64,000 nucleotides of DNA from Stenotrophomonas terrae (lineage in GTDB: Bacteria; Pseudomonadota; Gammaproteobacteria; Xanthomonadales; Xanthomonadaceae): the NCBI RefSeq assembly GCF_001431465.1, contig NZ_LDJJ01000021.1, positions 1 to 64,000 on the forward strand. Direction: 5' to 3'. Within the stretch, counting starts at the first letter, position 1; each line of letters starts with the position of its first letter. Made by a program: the position numbers and the translations under genes. Under the pieces are notes generated by a model that made no database searches, was not told where the DNA came from, and saw only the letters and a program-made list of their open reading frames with translations. Positions 17,591 through 25,663 of this stretch are shown in pieces.

Positions 17591-18382
17591 TTACGGCCCT
17601 TCCATCACCGCCACGATGCGCGCACGCGAGGTCTCGGCGATACGCCGGCGACCCTCCAGATCCTGGACGGCCAGCGGCTCCAGGAAATGCACCTCGCCCC
17701 GCCGTGCCGGCTCACCGAGCAGGCGCAGGAAATTGCCGAAGAAGCTTTCGCCCGGCGCGAACGCCACCGTGGTCTGCGCATCACCGCGCTCGCCATAGCG
17801 CAGCGCGATTGGTTGCACCGGCACACCGGCCTCCACCGCTGCCTGGAAGATGCGCGCATGGAACGGCCCAACTTCATGGCCGCCACGGGTGCGCCCTTCC
17901 GGGAACACCGCCACCGGCCGCTGCTCCTGCAGGCGCTTGACCATCTCTTCCATCACCCCACCCAGCGACTCGGTGTTGCCGCGCTGGTGGAAGATGGTGT
18001 GGCCGCGGCTGGCTACCCAGCCAACCACCGGCCAACCAGCGATCTCGCGCTTGGCCACGAAGCCGACCATTTTCTGGCTGTGGATCACGCAGATATCGAT
18101 CCAGCCCACATGGTTGGCCACGAACAGCACCGCACCCGGCAGGGGCTGGCCGAAGCGCTGCAGGCGGAAGCCGAATATCCACATCAAACCACCCGACCAC
18201 CAGCGCACGACCCGCTCTTCCAGCGGGTTGTCGGCGGGGCCCATACGCCCCCACGGCTGCGTCATCAGCAGCAGGATCAGCGGCAGAAACAGGACAATGT
18301 GAACCAGCAGCAGCGGGGCGCGGTACAGGTAACGGAACACGCGGGCCACACCGCCCTGGGGGGCGGGACGGGGGGAAGTCAT
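17591..18382 (-). CDS. PlsC-type lysophospholipid acyltransferase
   Basis: 263 residues. An N-terminal hydrophobic stretch (about 22-42, LLLVHIVLFLPLILLL) anchors it in the inner membrane. Acyltransferase motif I is NHVGWID (the HX4D catalytic pair), motif III is FPEGRTRGG, and a later PVQPIAL forms motif IV. It transfers acyl chains to a 1-acyl-glycerol-3-phosphate or similar lyso acceptor, perhaps an ornithine-lipid precursor; the acceptor cannot be told from sequence. The start at 18382 is the first ATG that gives a family-sized protein. First gene of a four-gene minus-strand run, divergent from the c-di-GMP gene. Confidence 0.88.
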   Translation of the reverse strand: MTSPRPAPQGGVARVFRYLYRAPLLLVHIVLFLPLILLLMTQPWGRMGPADNPLEERVVRWWSGGLMWIFGFRLQRFGQPLPGAVLFVANHVGWIDICVIHSQKMVGFVAKREIAGWPVVGWVASRGHTIFHQRGNTESLGGVMEEMVKRLQEQRPVAVFPEGRTRGGHEVGPFHARIFQAAVEAGVPVQPIALRYGERGDAQTTVAFAPGESFFGNFLRLLGEPARRGEVHFLEPLAVQDLEGRRRIAETSRARIVAVMEGP

Positions 18383-18577
18383 CCGCGCACGATACCGGAT
18401 GCGGTCCAGCTTCCGCCAGCGTGGCCGCCACCCCGGCCAGCATTCCCCCGCGCACCGAAAAGGTGCGCCGTGCCACACTATCGGCAGGAAGTACCGGCAG
18501 GCCTGTCGATTCAGGGTATGCCGGCAGCTTTCCCGGCATGAAGTGTGTACAACAACACTATCGTTCAGGGGAGCGGC

Positions 18578-21151
18578 ATGATGGACCGGCAGCTGCTGTC
18601 ATCGACAGAGGACATGCTGCAGTTGTTTTCTGCGGCATTGGAGCAGATCGGCAACGGCGTCATTCTGTTCGATGACGCCAACACCATCCTGTACGTCAAC
18701 CATGCCATGGAGCACATCTCCGGCTGGTCACGTGCCGAGCTGCAGGGCAAGAACCTGGGCACGCTGGCGCCGGCCAGCATGCGCGAGCGCTACAACACCC
18801 GCCTGTATCCGGGCTCCAGCAACCGCGTGCAGGAGCTGGCCGCCGACCCACATGACATCCAGCTGATCCGCAAGGACGACGTTCCCTGCTGGATCAGCGT
18901 CACCTTGTCGCAGATCGCCGACAATGGCCGCAGCATCCACCTGGCGCTGGTCAACGATGTCACCGCCAGGCGGCTGGCGCAGGCGCGCGAACGCTTGTTG
19001 TCGCTGGGCTTCGATGAGACCCAGAGCGCGGTGCTGATCACCGATGCCGAAGGCCGCATCGTGCATTTGAACAAGGGCTTCCGGCGCCTGTTCGGCTTTC
19101 TCGACAGCGAGGCGATGGGCCAGTACGTGCCGACGCTGCTGGCCCCGGACAGCTATTCACCCGAGCAGATTGCCGCCTATGTCGCGCGCCTGGTCGCCGG
19201 CCAGCCGATCCGCGCCGACGAACGGCTGTACCGCAAGAACGGTCAGCCGCTGTGGTGCTCGGTCAGCACCAATCCCATCTTCGACGACTACGGCACCCTG
19301 GTGAACCTGGTCATCGTGCTGATGGACATCACCCGCACCAAGGTGCACGAAGTCCTGCAGCACAAGATGCTCGATGCGATGGTGCGCGAAGTGCCCACCG
19401 CCGAGGTGATGCAGATGATGTGCCTGGAGGTGGAGAAGATCGCCCCGCAGGTGCTGTGCTCGGTGCTGCGGGTCGAAGATGGGCGGCTGCGCCACCTGGC
19501 CGCGCCCAGCCTGCCCGACACATACATCCGGCTGGTGGATGGCGTGCCGGTGGCACCAAAAACCGGCAGCTGCGGCACCGCCGCGCACAGCGGCGAGCCG
19601 GTGCTCAGCCGTGACATCGCCACCGACCCCAACTGGGAAGGCATCAGCCACCTGGCCCTGCAGCATGGGCTGGCGGCCTGCTGGTCGACGCCGATCAAGG
19701 CCAATGACGGCCGTGTGCTGGGCACCTTCGCCTTCTATTACCGGCAGCCCTACGACCCGGACGCCTTCCACCACCGCCTGGTCGAGGTGATCGTGCATCT
19801 GTGCGCGCTGGCGCTGGAGCGCGAGGAAGCACGCAACCGGATCCGTCGGCTGGCGTTCTACGACGACCTCACCGGCCTGCCCAACCGCAGCCTGCTGCAT
19901 GCCCAGGCCGACCAGGCGATCACCGCCGCCAGCCATCAAGGGCAGACATTGGCGGTGATGTTCATCGATCTTGATCGCTTCAAGCAGATCAACGATTCCT
20001 TCGGCCACCCCGGCGGCGATGAGCTGCTGCGCACTGTGGCGCGGCGCCTGCAGGAAGAAACCGGGCCGATGGATATCGTCGGCCGGCTCTCCGGCGACGA
20101 ATTCGTGGTGATCCTCAACCGCTGCGATGTGCCCGCCGCCAGCGAACGCAGCGAGCGCATCCTGCGCACGCTGGGGCTGCCCTTGCCGCTGGGCGACATG
20201 GAGATCCGCCCTTCGGCCAGCATCGGCATCAGCATCTTTCCGCACGACGGCGGCGAGATGGACTCGCTGCTGCACCATGCCGACGTCGCCATGTACCAGG
20301 CCAAGCACAACGGCCGCAACCGCGTGCGCTTCTACAGCAGCGAGATGGACGAATGCGCGCAGGAGCGCATGGCGCTGGAAGCCGCGCTGCGCGAGGCCCT
20401 GGAGCTGGGCCAGCTGCAGTTGTATTACCAGCCGCAGATCGATATCCACAGCGGCGCCCTGCACAGCGTGGAGGCGCTGGCGCGTTGGCAGCATCCGCGC
20501 CTTGGCAGCGTGCCGCCGATACGTTTCATTCCCCTGGCTGAAGAAGCCGGGCTGATCGGTGACCTCGGCCAATGGGCGCTGCGCGAAGCCTGCCGGCAGT
20601 TGGCACGCTGGCGCCGCGATGGCCTGGAGGTGCCCTCGGTGTCGGTGAACCTGTCGCCGACCAATTTCCACAGCGCCGCATTGCCGGACTGCATCAGCCA
20701 GATCCTGCAGCAGGAAGCGCTATGCGCCAGCGACCTGATCCTGGAGATCACCGAGGACATACTGCTCGACGGCGACCCCATCACCCTGCAGACCCTGCAC
20801 CAGGTACACGCGCTGGGCGTGCGGCTGTCGATGGACGATTTCGGCACCGGCTATTCCAGCCTCAGCTATCTGCGCCAGCTGCCGATCAGTGAACTCAAGC
20901 TGGACCGCAGCTTCGTGCGCGGCATCGAGGGCGACAAGGTCGCCAGCGCACTGACCCAGGCCATCGCCCATATCGGCCAGAGCCTGCAATTGAAGGTGGT
21001 GGCCGAAGGCGTCGAGAGCCTGGAACAGCTACGCCTGCTGGACGCACAGGGTTACCAGATCGCGCAGGGGTTTCATTTCACCCCGGCCTTGCCGGCGCCG
21101 GCGCTGGCGCAGTGGGTACGCGAGCATCTGCCGGTCGCGGTGCCGGTTTAG
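18578..21151 (+). CDS. PAS-PAS-GAF-GGDEF-EAL cyclic-di-GMP enzyme
   Basis: 857-residue soluble sensor-effector. Order: PAS (about 15-130), PAS (140-255), GAF (270-410, with SCGTAAHSGEPV), GGDEF (420-580) and EAL (595-845). The cyclase active-site loop reads SGDEF rather than GGDEF; Ser at that position is found in active enzymes, and an RxxD inhibitory site is not evident before it. The phosphodiesterase half keeps EAL, the Asn of NLSPTNF, the Glu of LEITED, MDDFGTG, LKLDRSF and AEGVES, so it should hydrolyse c-di-GMP. The start at 18578 (ATGATG) follows a GGGGAG ribosome site; the frame extends 33 nt upstream. No membrane helix, so a cytoplasmic signal such as redox or gas is likely. Confidence 0.93.
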   Translation: MMDRQLLSSTEDMLQLFSAALEQIGNGVILFDDANTILYVNHAMEHISGWSRAELQGKNLGTLAPASMRERYNTRLYPGSSNRVQELAADPHDIQLIRKDDVPCWISVTLSQIADNGRSIHLALVNDVTARRLAQARERLLSLGFDETQSAVLITDAEGRIVHLNKGFRRLFGFLDSEAMGQYVPTLLAPDSYSPEQIAAYVARLVAGQPIRADERLYRKNGQPLWCSVSTNPIFDDYGTLVNLVIVLMDITRTKVHEVLQHKMLDAMVREVPTAEVMQMMCLEVEKIAPQVLCSVLRVEDGRLRHLAAPSLPDTYIRLVDGVPVAPKTGSCGTAAHSGEPVLSRDIATDPNWEGISHLALQHGLAACWSTPIKANDGRVLGTFAFYYRQPYDPDAFHHRLVEVIVHLCALALEREEARNRIRRLAFYDDLTGLPNRSLLHAQADQAITAASHQGQTLAVMFIDLDRFKQINDSFGHPGGDELLRTVARRLQEETGPMDIVGRLSGDEFVVILNRCDVPAASERSERILRTLGLPLPLGDMEIRPSASIGISIFPHDGGEMDSLLHHADVAMYQAKHNGRNRVRFYSSEMDECAQERMALEAALREALELGQLQLYYQPQIDIHSGALHSVEALARWQHPRLGSVPPIRFIPLAEEAGLIGDLGQWALREACRQLARWRRDGLEVPSVSVNLSPTNFHSAALPDCISQILQQEALCASDLILEITEDILLDGDPITLQTLHQVHALGVRLSMDDFGTGYSSLSYLRQLPISELKLDRSFVRGIEGDKVASALTQAIAHIGQSLQLKVVAEGVESLEQLRLLDAQGYQIAQGFHFTPALPAPALAQWVREHLPVAVPV

Positions 21152-21180
21152 CTTGCTGGAGCAAGCGCAGGAGCAAGTGC

Positions 21181-21352
21181 CAACCCCTCCCCAACCCTCC
21201 CCTTGCCTGCGGCAAAGGGAGGGAGCGAAGCAGGAGCAAAGCACGCGTAGAGGCAGGAGGCCGCGCCGTTGCCCCTCCCTTTGCCGAAGGCAAGGGGAGG
21301 GTTGGGGAGGGGTGCTTTCAGCTTTCAGCTCCCAGCTCCCAGCTCCAGCCTC
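21181..21352. repeat. Paired CCCCTCCCCAACCCTCCCC repeats and short CAGCTCC tandem
   Basis: An inward repeat at 21181-21223 and its reverse complement at 21272-21312 could form a hairpin of about 130 nt; each half also contains its own small hairpin (CTTGCC..GGCAA type). A degenerate tandem of CAGCTCC/CAGCTTT units follows at 21316-21352. No gene fits here; the region separates two convergent genes and may act as a terminator. Confidence 0.75.
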
Positions 21353-21386
21353 CAACCCTGGTTGCTGGCTGCTGCCCTCCAGGTTC

Positions 21387-21815
21387 CTAGCCCTTGGCCA
21401 CAACCGCCAAAGTCAGTCGCGAAATGCACACCGGCTTGCCGGCCTCGTCCTCGATGCGGATTTCCCACACCTGGGTGGTGCGGCCCACATGCAGCGCGCG
21501 GGCGGTGCCGGTCACCATGCCACTGCGTGCGGCGCGCAGATGGTTGGCATTGATCTCCAGCCCGACGCAGACCTGCTCGGCAGGGTCCACGCACAGGTTG
21601 CCGGCGCTGCTGCCCAGCGTCTCGGCCAACACCACCGAGGCGCCGCCGTGCAGCAGGCCGTAGGGCTGCTTGGTGCGTGCGTCCACCGGCATCGTTGCCT
21701 GCAGCCAGTCATCGCCGGCCGCAGTGAAGACGATGCCCAGATGGTCGATCAGCGTGTCGCGGCTCATGGCGTTGACCAGTTGCAGGTCAACCGGCGCGCG
21801 GAATACTTGGCTCAT
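21387..21815 (-). CDS. Hotdog-fold acyl-CoA thioesterase (PaaI/YdiI type)
   Basis: 142 residues, the single-hotdog size. The signature G-LLHGG-A-S (QPYGLLHGGASVVLAETLGS) carries the catalytic Glu, and the later GLEINANHLRAARSG strand is typical of the 1,4-dihydroxy-2-naphthoyl-CoA/EntH-YdiI group. Hydrolyses an acyl-CoA thioester; the natural acyl group is unknown, and no menaquinone genes are nearby. The start at MSQVFRAP is preferred over an upstream in-frame ATG by homology. Last gene of the ParA-SixA-YceI-PLD operon, 31 nt after the PLD gene. Confidence 0.88.
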   Translation of the reverse strand: MSQVFRAPVDLQLVNAMSRDTLIDHLGIVFTAAGDDWLQATMPVDARTKQPYGLLHGGASVVLAETLGSSAGNLCVDPAEQVCVGLEINANHLRAARSGMVTGTARALHVGRTTQVWEIRIEDEAGKPVCISRLTLAVVAKG

Positions 21816-21846
21816 TGCAGTTTCCTGTTGGGGGGAACAAAGACGC

Positions 21847-23832
21847 TTACAGGATCGGTACCAGGCCGGCACCGAAGGCGGTCAGCATGCGCACCAGCAC
21901 CCACTTCGGGCCGACATCCACTTCCGGGAAGTCGCCGACCGCGGTGTAGCAGGTGTGGAAACGTGGGTCCTGCCGGCGCAGCGGTTGCGGGCATTCCGGG
22001 CCCGGCACGAAGGCGTAATCGGTGGCGTAGCGCCACGGCCAGAAATCCAGCACCGGCAGCGCTTCGGAAGCCTTGCCGATGCTGTAGTTCAGTCCTGCCA
22101 GCACCGGCGGTTTCTCACGCGGCGCCACTACCCAGGAGTTGTCCGGGTGCACGTCACGCAGGATGCTCTGCGCCAGCTGCTCGGCAAACACCGGGTCGTC
22201 GATGATCACCGCGCCTTCGGTGTTGTAGTTCTCGCTGCGCGGGTCGAAGTTGTGGGTGCCGATCACGCCGATGCGGCGGTCCACCACCAGCGACTTGGCA
22301 TGCAGGCCCATGCGCGCACCGCGGCGGGTCACCGGCAGCGGCTTGCTGACCGCGCGCGTGCCAAGGAACGAAGGCCGGGTTTCGGTACGCAGCACATCGC
22401 GTTCTACCTCACTGCCATCGGCGCTGAGCCGGCGCCCGGAGCCGCTGCCGCGCACATTGCTGCCGGCCGCGCTGCCACCAATCAGCCGATTACGTGACGT
22501 CGGCTGCGGCCGCAGCGATGGCTCGCCATCCAAGGGTGCGGGCAGCAACTGCGCATAGTTGATCGGGGCATCCAGCGGGAACGGCTTGTATTCGTAGATG
22601 TTGAAGCCCAGCTCGCGCAGGTTGCGGCGTTTGTACTTGTAGGACAGCGCATAGACGATGGGGTTGTCGGTCGCCGCCAGGCTGTTGGTCGAAACCACCA
22701 CCCGTGGCGGTGTCTCACGCTGGCGCAGGCCCTTGAACAAGGCCTGTGCAGGCTTGGACAGCACCAGATACGGGGTCTGCAGTATCACTTCGGTCTGCGC
22801 CTGCGAAATCAGGGCGTCCAGCCGTGGCTCGGTCAGATGCTGGCCATTGAGCGGCTGCGCCTCGCGCTCGCGACGATGCTTGCGTGGCAGGTCGGCCACA
22901 TAGCTGACCGAGCGCACTGGCAACGCGGTATCGACGAAGGCTTCTTCAATGAACTGCGGGTCGGAGGCTTCCGCATCCACCCGTTCAATCCGTTCCGGGC
23001 GCCGGAACGCAGCCTGCGGCATGGCCGGCACACCTTCGTTCAACAGGGTCTTGCCGACATCGTTGAGGCGTTCGGCCGGCACGCTGCGGCGTGCATCCCA
23101 GAACGCCTGGAAGTTGGCCGCCATCTCACGCGCTTCCGGTCCAGCCACCACCACGTCACGATCGCGGAAGTTGTATTCCTTGTCCCAGTCGTAATAGTCG
23201 TCCTGGTAGTTGCGGCCGCCGACCACGCCGATCACATCGTCGATCACCAGCAGCTTGTTGTGCATGCGCTGATTGAAGCGACGGAAGCAGCACAGCACGC
23301 TGCCGACATAGTCGAAGTAGTTGAGCTTGGCCTTGCCGAAGGTCGGGTTGTAGACACGCAGCTCGAAGTTGGCGTGGGCGCCGGACAGGGCGCTGAGCAT
23401 CTGCACGTCGGAGATCGCCGAGAGCTGGTCGATCAACACCCGTACCTTGACCCCGCGCCGGGCCGCAGCCAGCAGTTCATCGATCACCATCCGCGCACTG
23501 TCATCGGTGTCGAAGATATAGGTCTGCAGGTCCACGCTGCGGGTGGCGCTGCGGATCAGGTTGAGCCGGGCCACCAAGGACAGCTCACCCTCGTCGACGA
23601 TGGTGGCGTAATGCCGCGGCAGCTGCGCGGTGGACTCGGCGATGGCCTTGCCACCGAGCGCGCGCAGCGGCGAATCGAGCGCGCAGCGATCGGGCTGGTC
23701 GCAATCGACCACGGCCGAGCGCGCTGCTATCGCGATGCCCTGGGCACGCTCGCGCTGCTGATTGGACAGCGAGGCACAACCGCTGGCCAGCAAGGCCGCC
23801 AGCATCAAGAGAAGACGGATAACAGGTTTCAC
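21847..23832 (-). CDS. Phospholipase D-family lipoprotein (cardiolipin-synthase-like)
   Basis: 661 residues with a lipobox (LASGC) near residue 19. Two HKD catalytic motifs are complete: MHNKLLVIDD..GGRNYQDDY and GLHAKSLVVDRR..GTHNFDPRSENY. Each has HxKx4D plus the following Gly-Gly/Thr-x-N and Asp/Glu. This dual-HKD architecture transfers phosphatidyl groups (ClsC-like) or cleaves phosphodiesters. A basic, probably disordered segment (around residues 435-475: RPQPTSRNRLIGG to GRRLSADG) is inserted between the halves and is unusual for ClsC. The start codon overlaps the yceI-like stop by 4 nt (ATGA). Confidence 0.9.
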   Translation of the reverse strand: MKPVIRLLLMLAALLASGCASLSNQQRERAQGIAIAARSAVVDCDQPDRCALDSPLRALGGKAIAESTAQLPRHYATIVDEGELSLVARLNLIRSATRSVDLQTYIFDTDDSARMVIDELLAAARRGVKVRVLIDQLSAISDVQMLSALSGAHANFELRVYNPTFGKAKLNYFDYVGSVLCCFRRFNQRMHNKLLVIDDVIGVVGGRNYQDDYYDWDKEYNFRDRDVVVAGPEAREMAANFQAFWDARRSVPAERLNDVGKTLLNEGVPAMPQAAFRRPERIERVDAEASDPQFIEEAFVDTALPVRSVSYVADLPRKHRREREAQPLNGQHLTEPRLDALISQAQTEVILQTPYLVLSKPAQALFKGLRQRETPPRVVVSTNSLAATDNPIVYALSYKYKRRNLRELGFNIYEYKPFPLDAPINYAQLLPAPLDGEPSLRPQPTSRNRLIGGSAAGSNVRGSGSGRRLSADGSEVERDVLRTETRPSFLGTRAVSKPLPVTRRGARMGLHAKSLVVDRRIGVIGTHNFDPRSENYNTEGAVIIDDPVFAEQLAQSILRDVHPDNSWVVAPREKPPVLAGLNYSIGKASEALPVLDFWPWRYATDYAFVPGPECPQPLRRQDPRFHTCYTAVGDFPEVDVGPKWVLVRMLTAFGAGLVPIL

Positions 23833-24398
23833 GTTTTGGGGGCGCCAACCAGGCGTGTACGCAGTACGAATATCACTCGATCACTCAAAGCCATCTGCCA
23901 GCTGTCCATGCCATAACGGCCGCGCAGGATGACGCCGCGGCTGACGAGGTCGCAATCATAGCCGGGCCGGGCGCATTCAGGCTTTGCCAGGCGCATCACC
24001 TCGGGCCGGCTGATGCCGCGGATCGACAGGCGCCCCTGCACGTCACCGCCGGTTTCGGTCAACCGCGGGTCATAAGGATCGGAGTCGAACTCCACCACCG
24101 GGTAGCGGGCTGCGTCAAAAAAGTCCTCGCCGCGGATCCAGCCGGTGTAGCGCGGCCGGTCCGGGATCTCCACGTACTCGCTGTACATGCGCAGCCGCAC
24201 CTGGTGGCGGCCGTCGGGCAACACCGTGATCCAGCCTTCGAAGCGCGGAAAGACACCCTCCACCTTCTGCCCGAAGCGGGTACGTATTTCAAAACCAAAA
24301 CGGGAGTGCGCCGTGTCGAAATGCAATGGCTCGGCCGCAAGGGCCGAGCCAGCGAGCATCAACAGAATCAGCAGCAGCCCGGACCGCGCCGCCGCCAT
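23829..24398 (-). CDS. Periplasmic YceI-domain protein
   Basis: 189 residues with an N-terminal signal peptide (LLLILLMLAGSALAAEP, cleaved near 22), then the YceI beta-barrel: DTAHSRFGFEIRTRFG, FPRFEGWITV, the F-D-S-D strand and GRLSIRGISRPEV. Family proteins bind polyisoprenoid lipids or act in envelope stress. There are two Cys late in the domain (ECARPGYDCD), possibly a disulfide. It overlaps the downstream phospholipase D gene by 4 nt and lies 4 nt from sixA, so it is clearly part of the operon. Confidence 0.88.
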   Translation of the reverse strand: MAAARSGLLLILLMLAGSALAAEPLHFDTAHSRFGFEIRTRFGQKVEGVFPRFEGWITVLPDGRHQVRLRMYSEYVEIPDRPRYTGWIRGEDFFDAARYPVVEFDSDPYDPRLTETGGDVQGRLSIRGISRPEVMRLAKPECARPGYDCDLVSRGVILRGRYGMDSWQMALSDRVIFVLRTRLVGAPKT

Positions 24399-24402
24399 GG
24401 AC

Positions 24403-24879
24403 TCAAGGCCACCAGAATGCGGTCAACTTGGCGATGCCCGGTTCGATCGCCGCCTCCATCGGCAGCGACAACACCGCCACCGATGCCGGCGGCATGCCGC
24501 GGTAGTCGCCGGTCTGGCCGCTGTGCATCAGCGCCACCAGTTGTTCCAGGCCCGGGTTATGGCCCACCACCAGCACGCGTTCCACCTCGCTATGTTCGTC
24601 CAGCAGGGCCGCCAGGGTGCCCGGCGCGGCGTCGTAAATGCGCTCTTCCAGGCGCTGTTCAACGTAGCCGGTACGCTCCAGCACCGCCTCCAGGGTTTCC
24701 CGGGAGCGCCGCGCCGGCGAGCACAGCACCCGGTCCGGCACCAGTTTGTGTTCCTGTAACCAACGCCCGGCAGCCTCGGCTTCGGCCAGGCCATGCGGTG
24801 AGAGGGGCCGGTCGATATCGGCTTGGCCATCGGCCGCCGGTTCGGCATGGGCATGTCGCAGCAGGATCAATTCACGCAT
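24403..24879 (-). CDS. sixA: Phosphohistidine phosphatase SixA
   Basis: 158 residues, the SixA size. Phosphoglycerate-mutase fold with catalytic RHA (LLRHAHAE, His9), the characteristic DRPLSPHG (24-30) and the second catalytic His in VVGHNPGLE (His107). SixA dephosphorylates histidine on phosphotransfer proteins such as ArcB or the nitrogen PTS protein NPr. Eighteen nt after the ParA-like gene and 4 nt before the YceI gene. Confidence 0.93.
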   Translation of the reverse strand: MRELILLRHAHAEPAADGQADIDRPLSPHGLAEAEAAGRWLQEHKLVPDRVLCSPARRSRETLEAVLERTGYVEQRLEERIYDAAPGTLAALLDEHSEVERVLVVGHNPGLEQLVALMHSGQTGDYRGMPPASVAVLSLPMEAAIEPGIAKLTAFWWP

Positions 24880-24897
24880 GGTCGGGTAGTACTCCTG

Positions 24898-25530
24898 TCA
24901 GACCTTGTTCAACCACTTGAGCAGCGGCTCCCAGTCTTGCTGGTGCTCGCGTACCTGTGCAGAGTGATAGTCGAACAGGCTGCGCCCGAGCCCGACCATC
25001 ACCACATAACTCTGGCTGTCGCGCAGCTGCGCGACCACCTCATACGGCCATTCGGCCAGCATCTGCCTGGCCTGTTGCGAGGTTTGTGTCCACGGCTTGG
25101 TGCGGTTGAGCACCAGCCCTACCGGCACCGCCCGCGAATGGATGCGCTTGATCTTGGCCAGGCTGTTGAGAAAGCCGACGATGGCTTCGATATCCAGCGC
25201 CGAGGGCAATACCGGCACCACCACCGCATCGGCGATATCGATGAAGCGCTCCAGGTCCTCGCCATAGGCACCGGCCGGGGCATCGATGATGACCTGCTCG
25301 GCGCCGTCGGGGATGAGCTTCTCCCAGTTCTTCTTGCGATGCACATCCACCGGCAGCACCGCGCTCTCCAGGCTGGAGCGGCGCTGCGCCCAGCGGGTAC
25401 TGGAACCCTGCGGGTCGGCATCGGCGATCACCGTTGCCTTGCCGGACAAGGCCGAATGTGCGGCCAGATGGGTGGCGATGGTGGTCTTGCCGACGCCACC
25501 TTTGGAGCCGGCTACCAGGATCGTCTTCAT
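24898..25530 (-). CDS. Orphan ParA/MinD-superfamily ATPase
   Basis: 210 residues. Deviant Walker [11 protein letters not shown] (signature Lys10 and Lys15), Walker A' ([12 protein letters not shown]) and a Walker B-like VIIDAPAG. The start MKTILVAG is chosen because it begins the first beta strand. No parB or parS-like partner is nearby and the protein lacks the N-terminal DNA-binding part of plasmid ParAs. Small orphan ParAs position cellular cargo such as chemosensory arrays, carboxysomes or secretion machinery; which one applies here cannot be read from the sequence. First gene of a five-gene minus-strand operon, divergent from an AAA ATPase. Confidence 0.9.
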   Translation of the reverse strand: MKTILVAGSKGGVGKTTIATHLAAHSALSGKATVIADADPQGSSTRWAQRRSSLESAVLPVDVHRKKNWEKLIPDGAEQVIIDAPAGAYGEDLERFIDIADAVVVPVLPSALDIEAIVGFLNSLAKIKRIHSRAVPVGLVLNRTKPWTQTSQQARQMLAEWPYEVVAQLRDSQSYVVMVGLGRSLFDYHSAQVREHQQDWEPLLKWLNKV

Positions 25531-25663
25531 GCACGCCTCGTTTTCGCGGGACTTGCCCGCAGCGTACACCGGCCCGCGTTACCAAAGGTAGTCACCCGGT
25601 GAGGAAGCCGCCCCGACACGGCCCCGGGCTTGCTATCGTGTCGCCCCCGGCATTGGAACCACC

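Noticed and set aside
21316-21352. CAGCTCC tandem considered as a regulatory array
   Set aside because: Short, degenerate and between convergent gene ends; more likely slippage.
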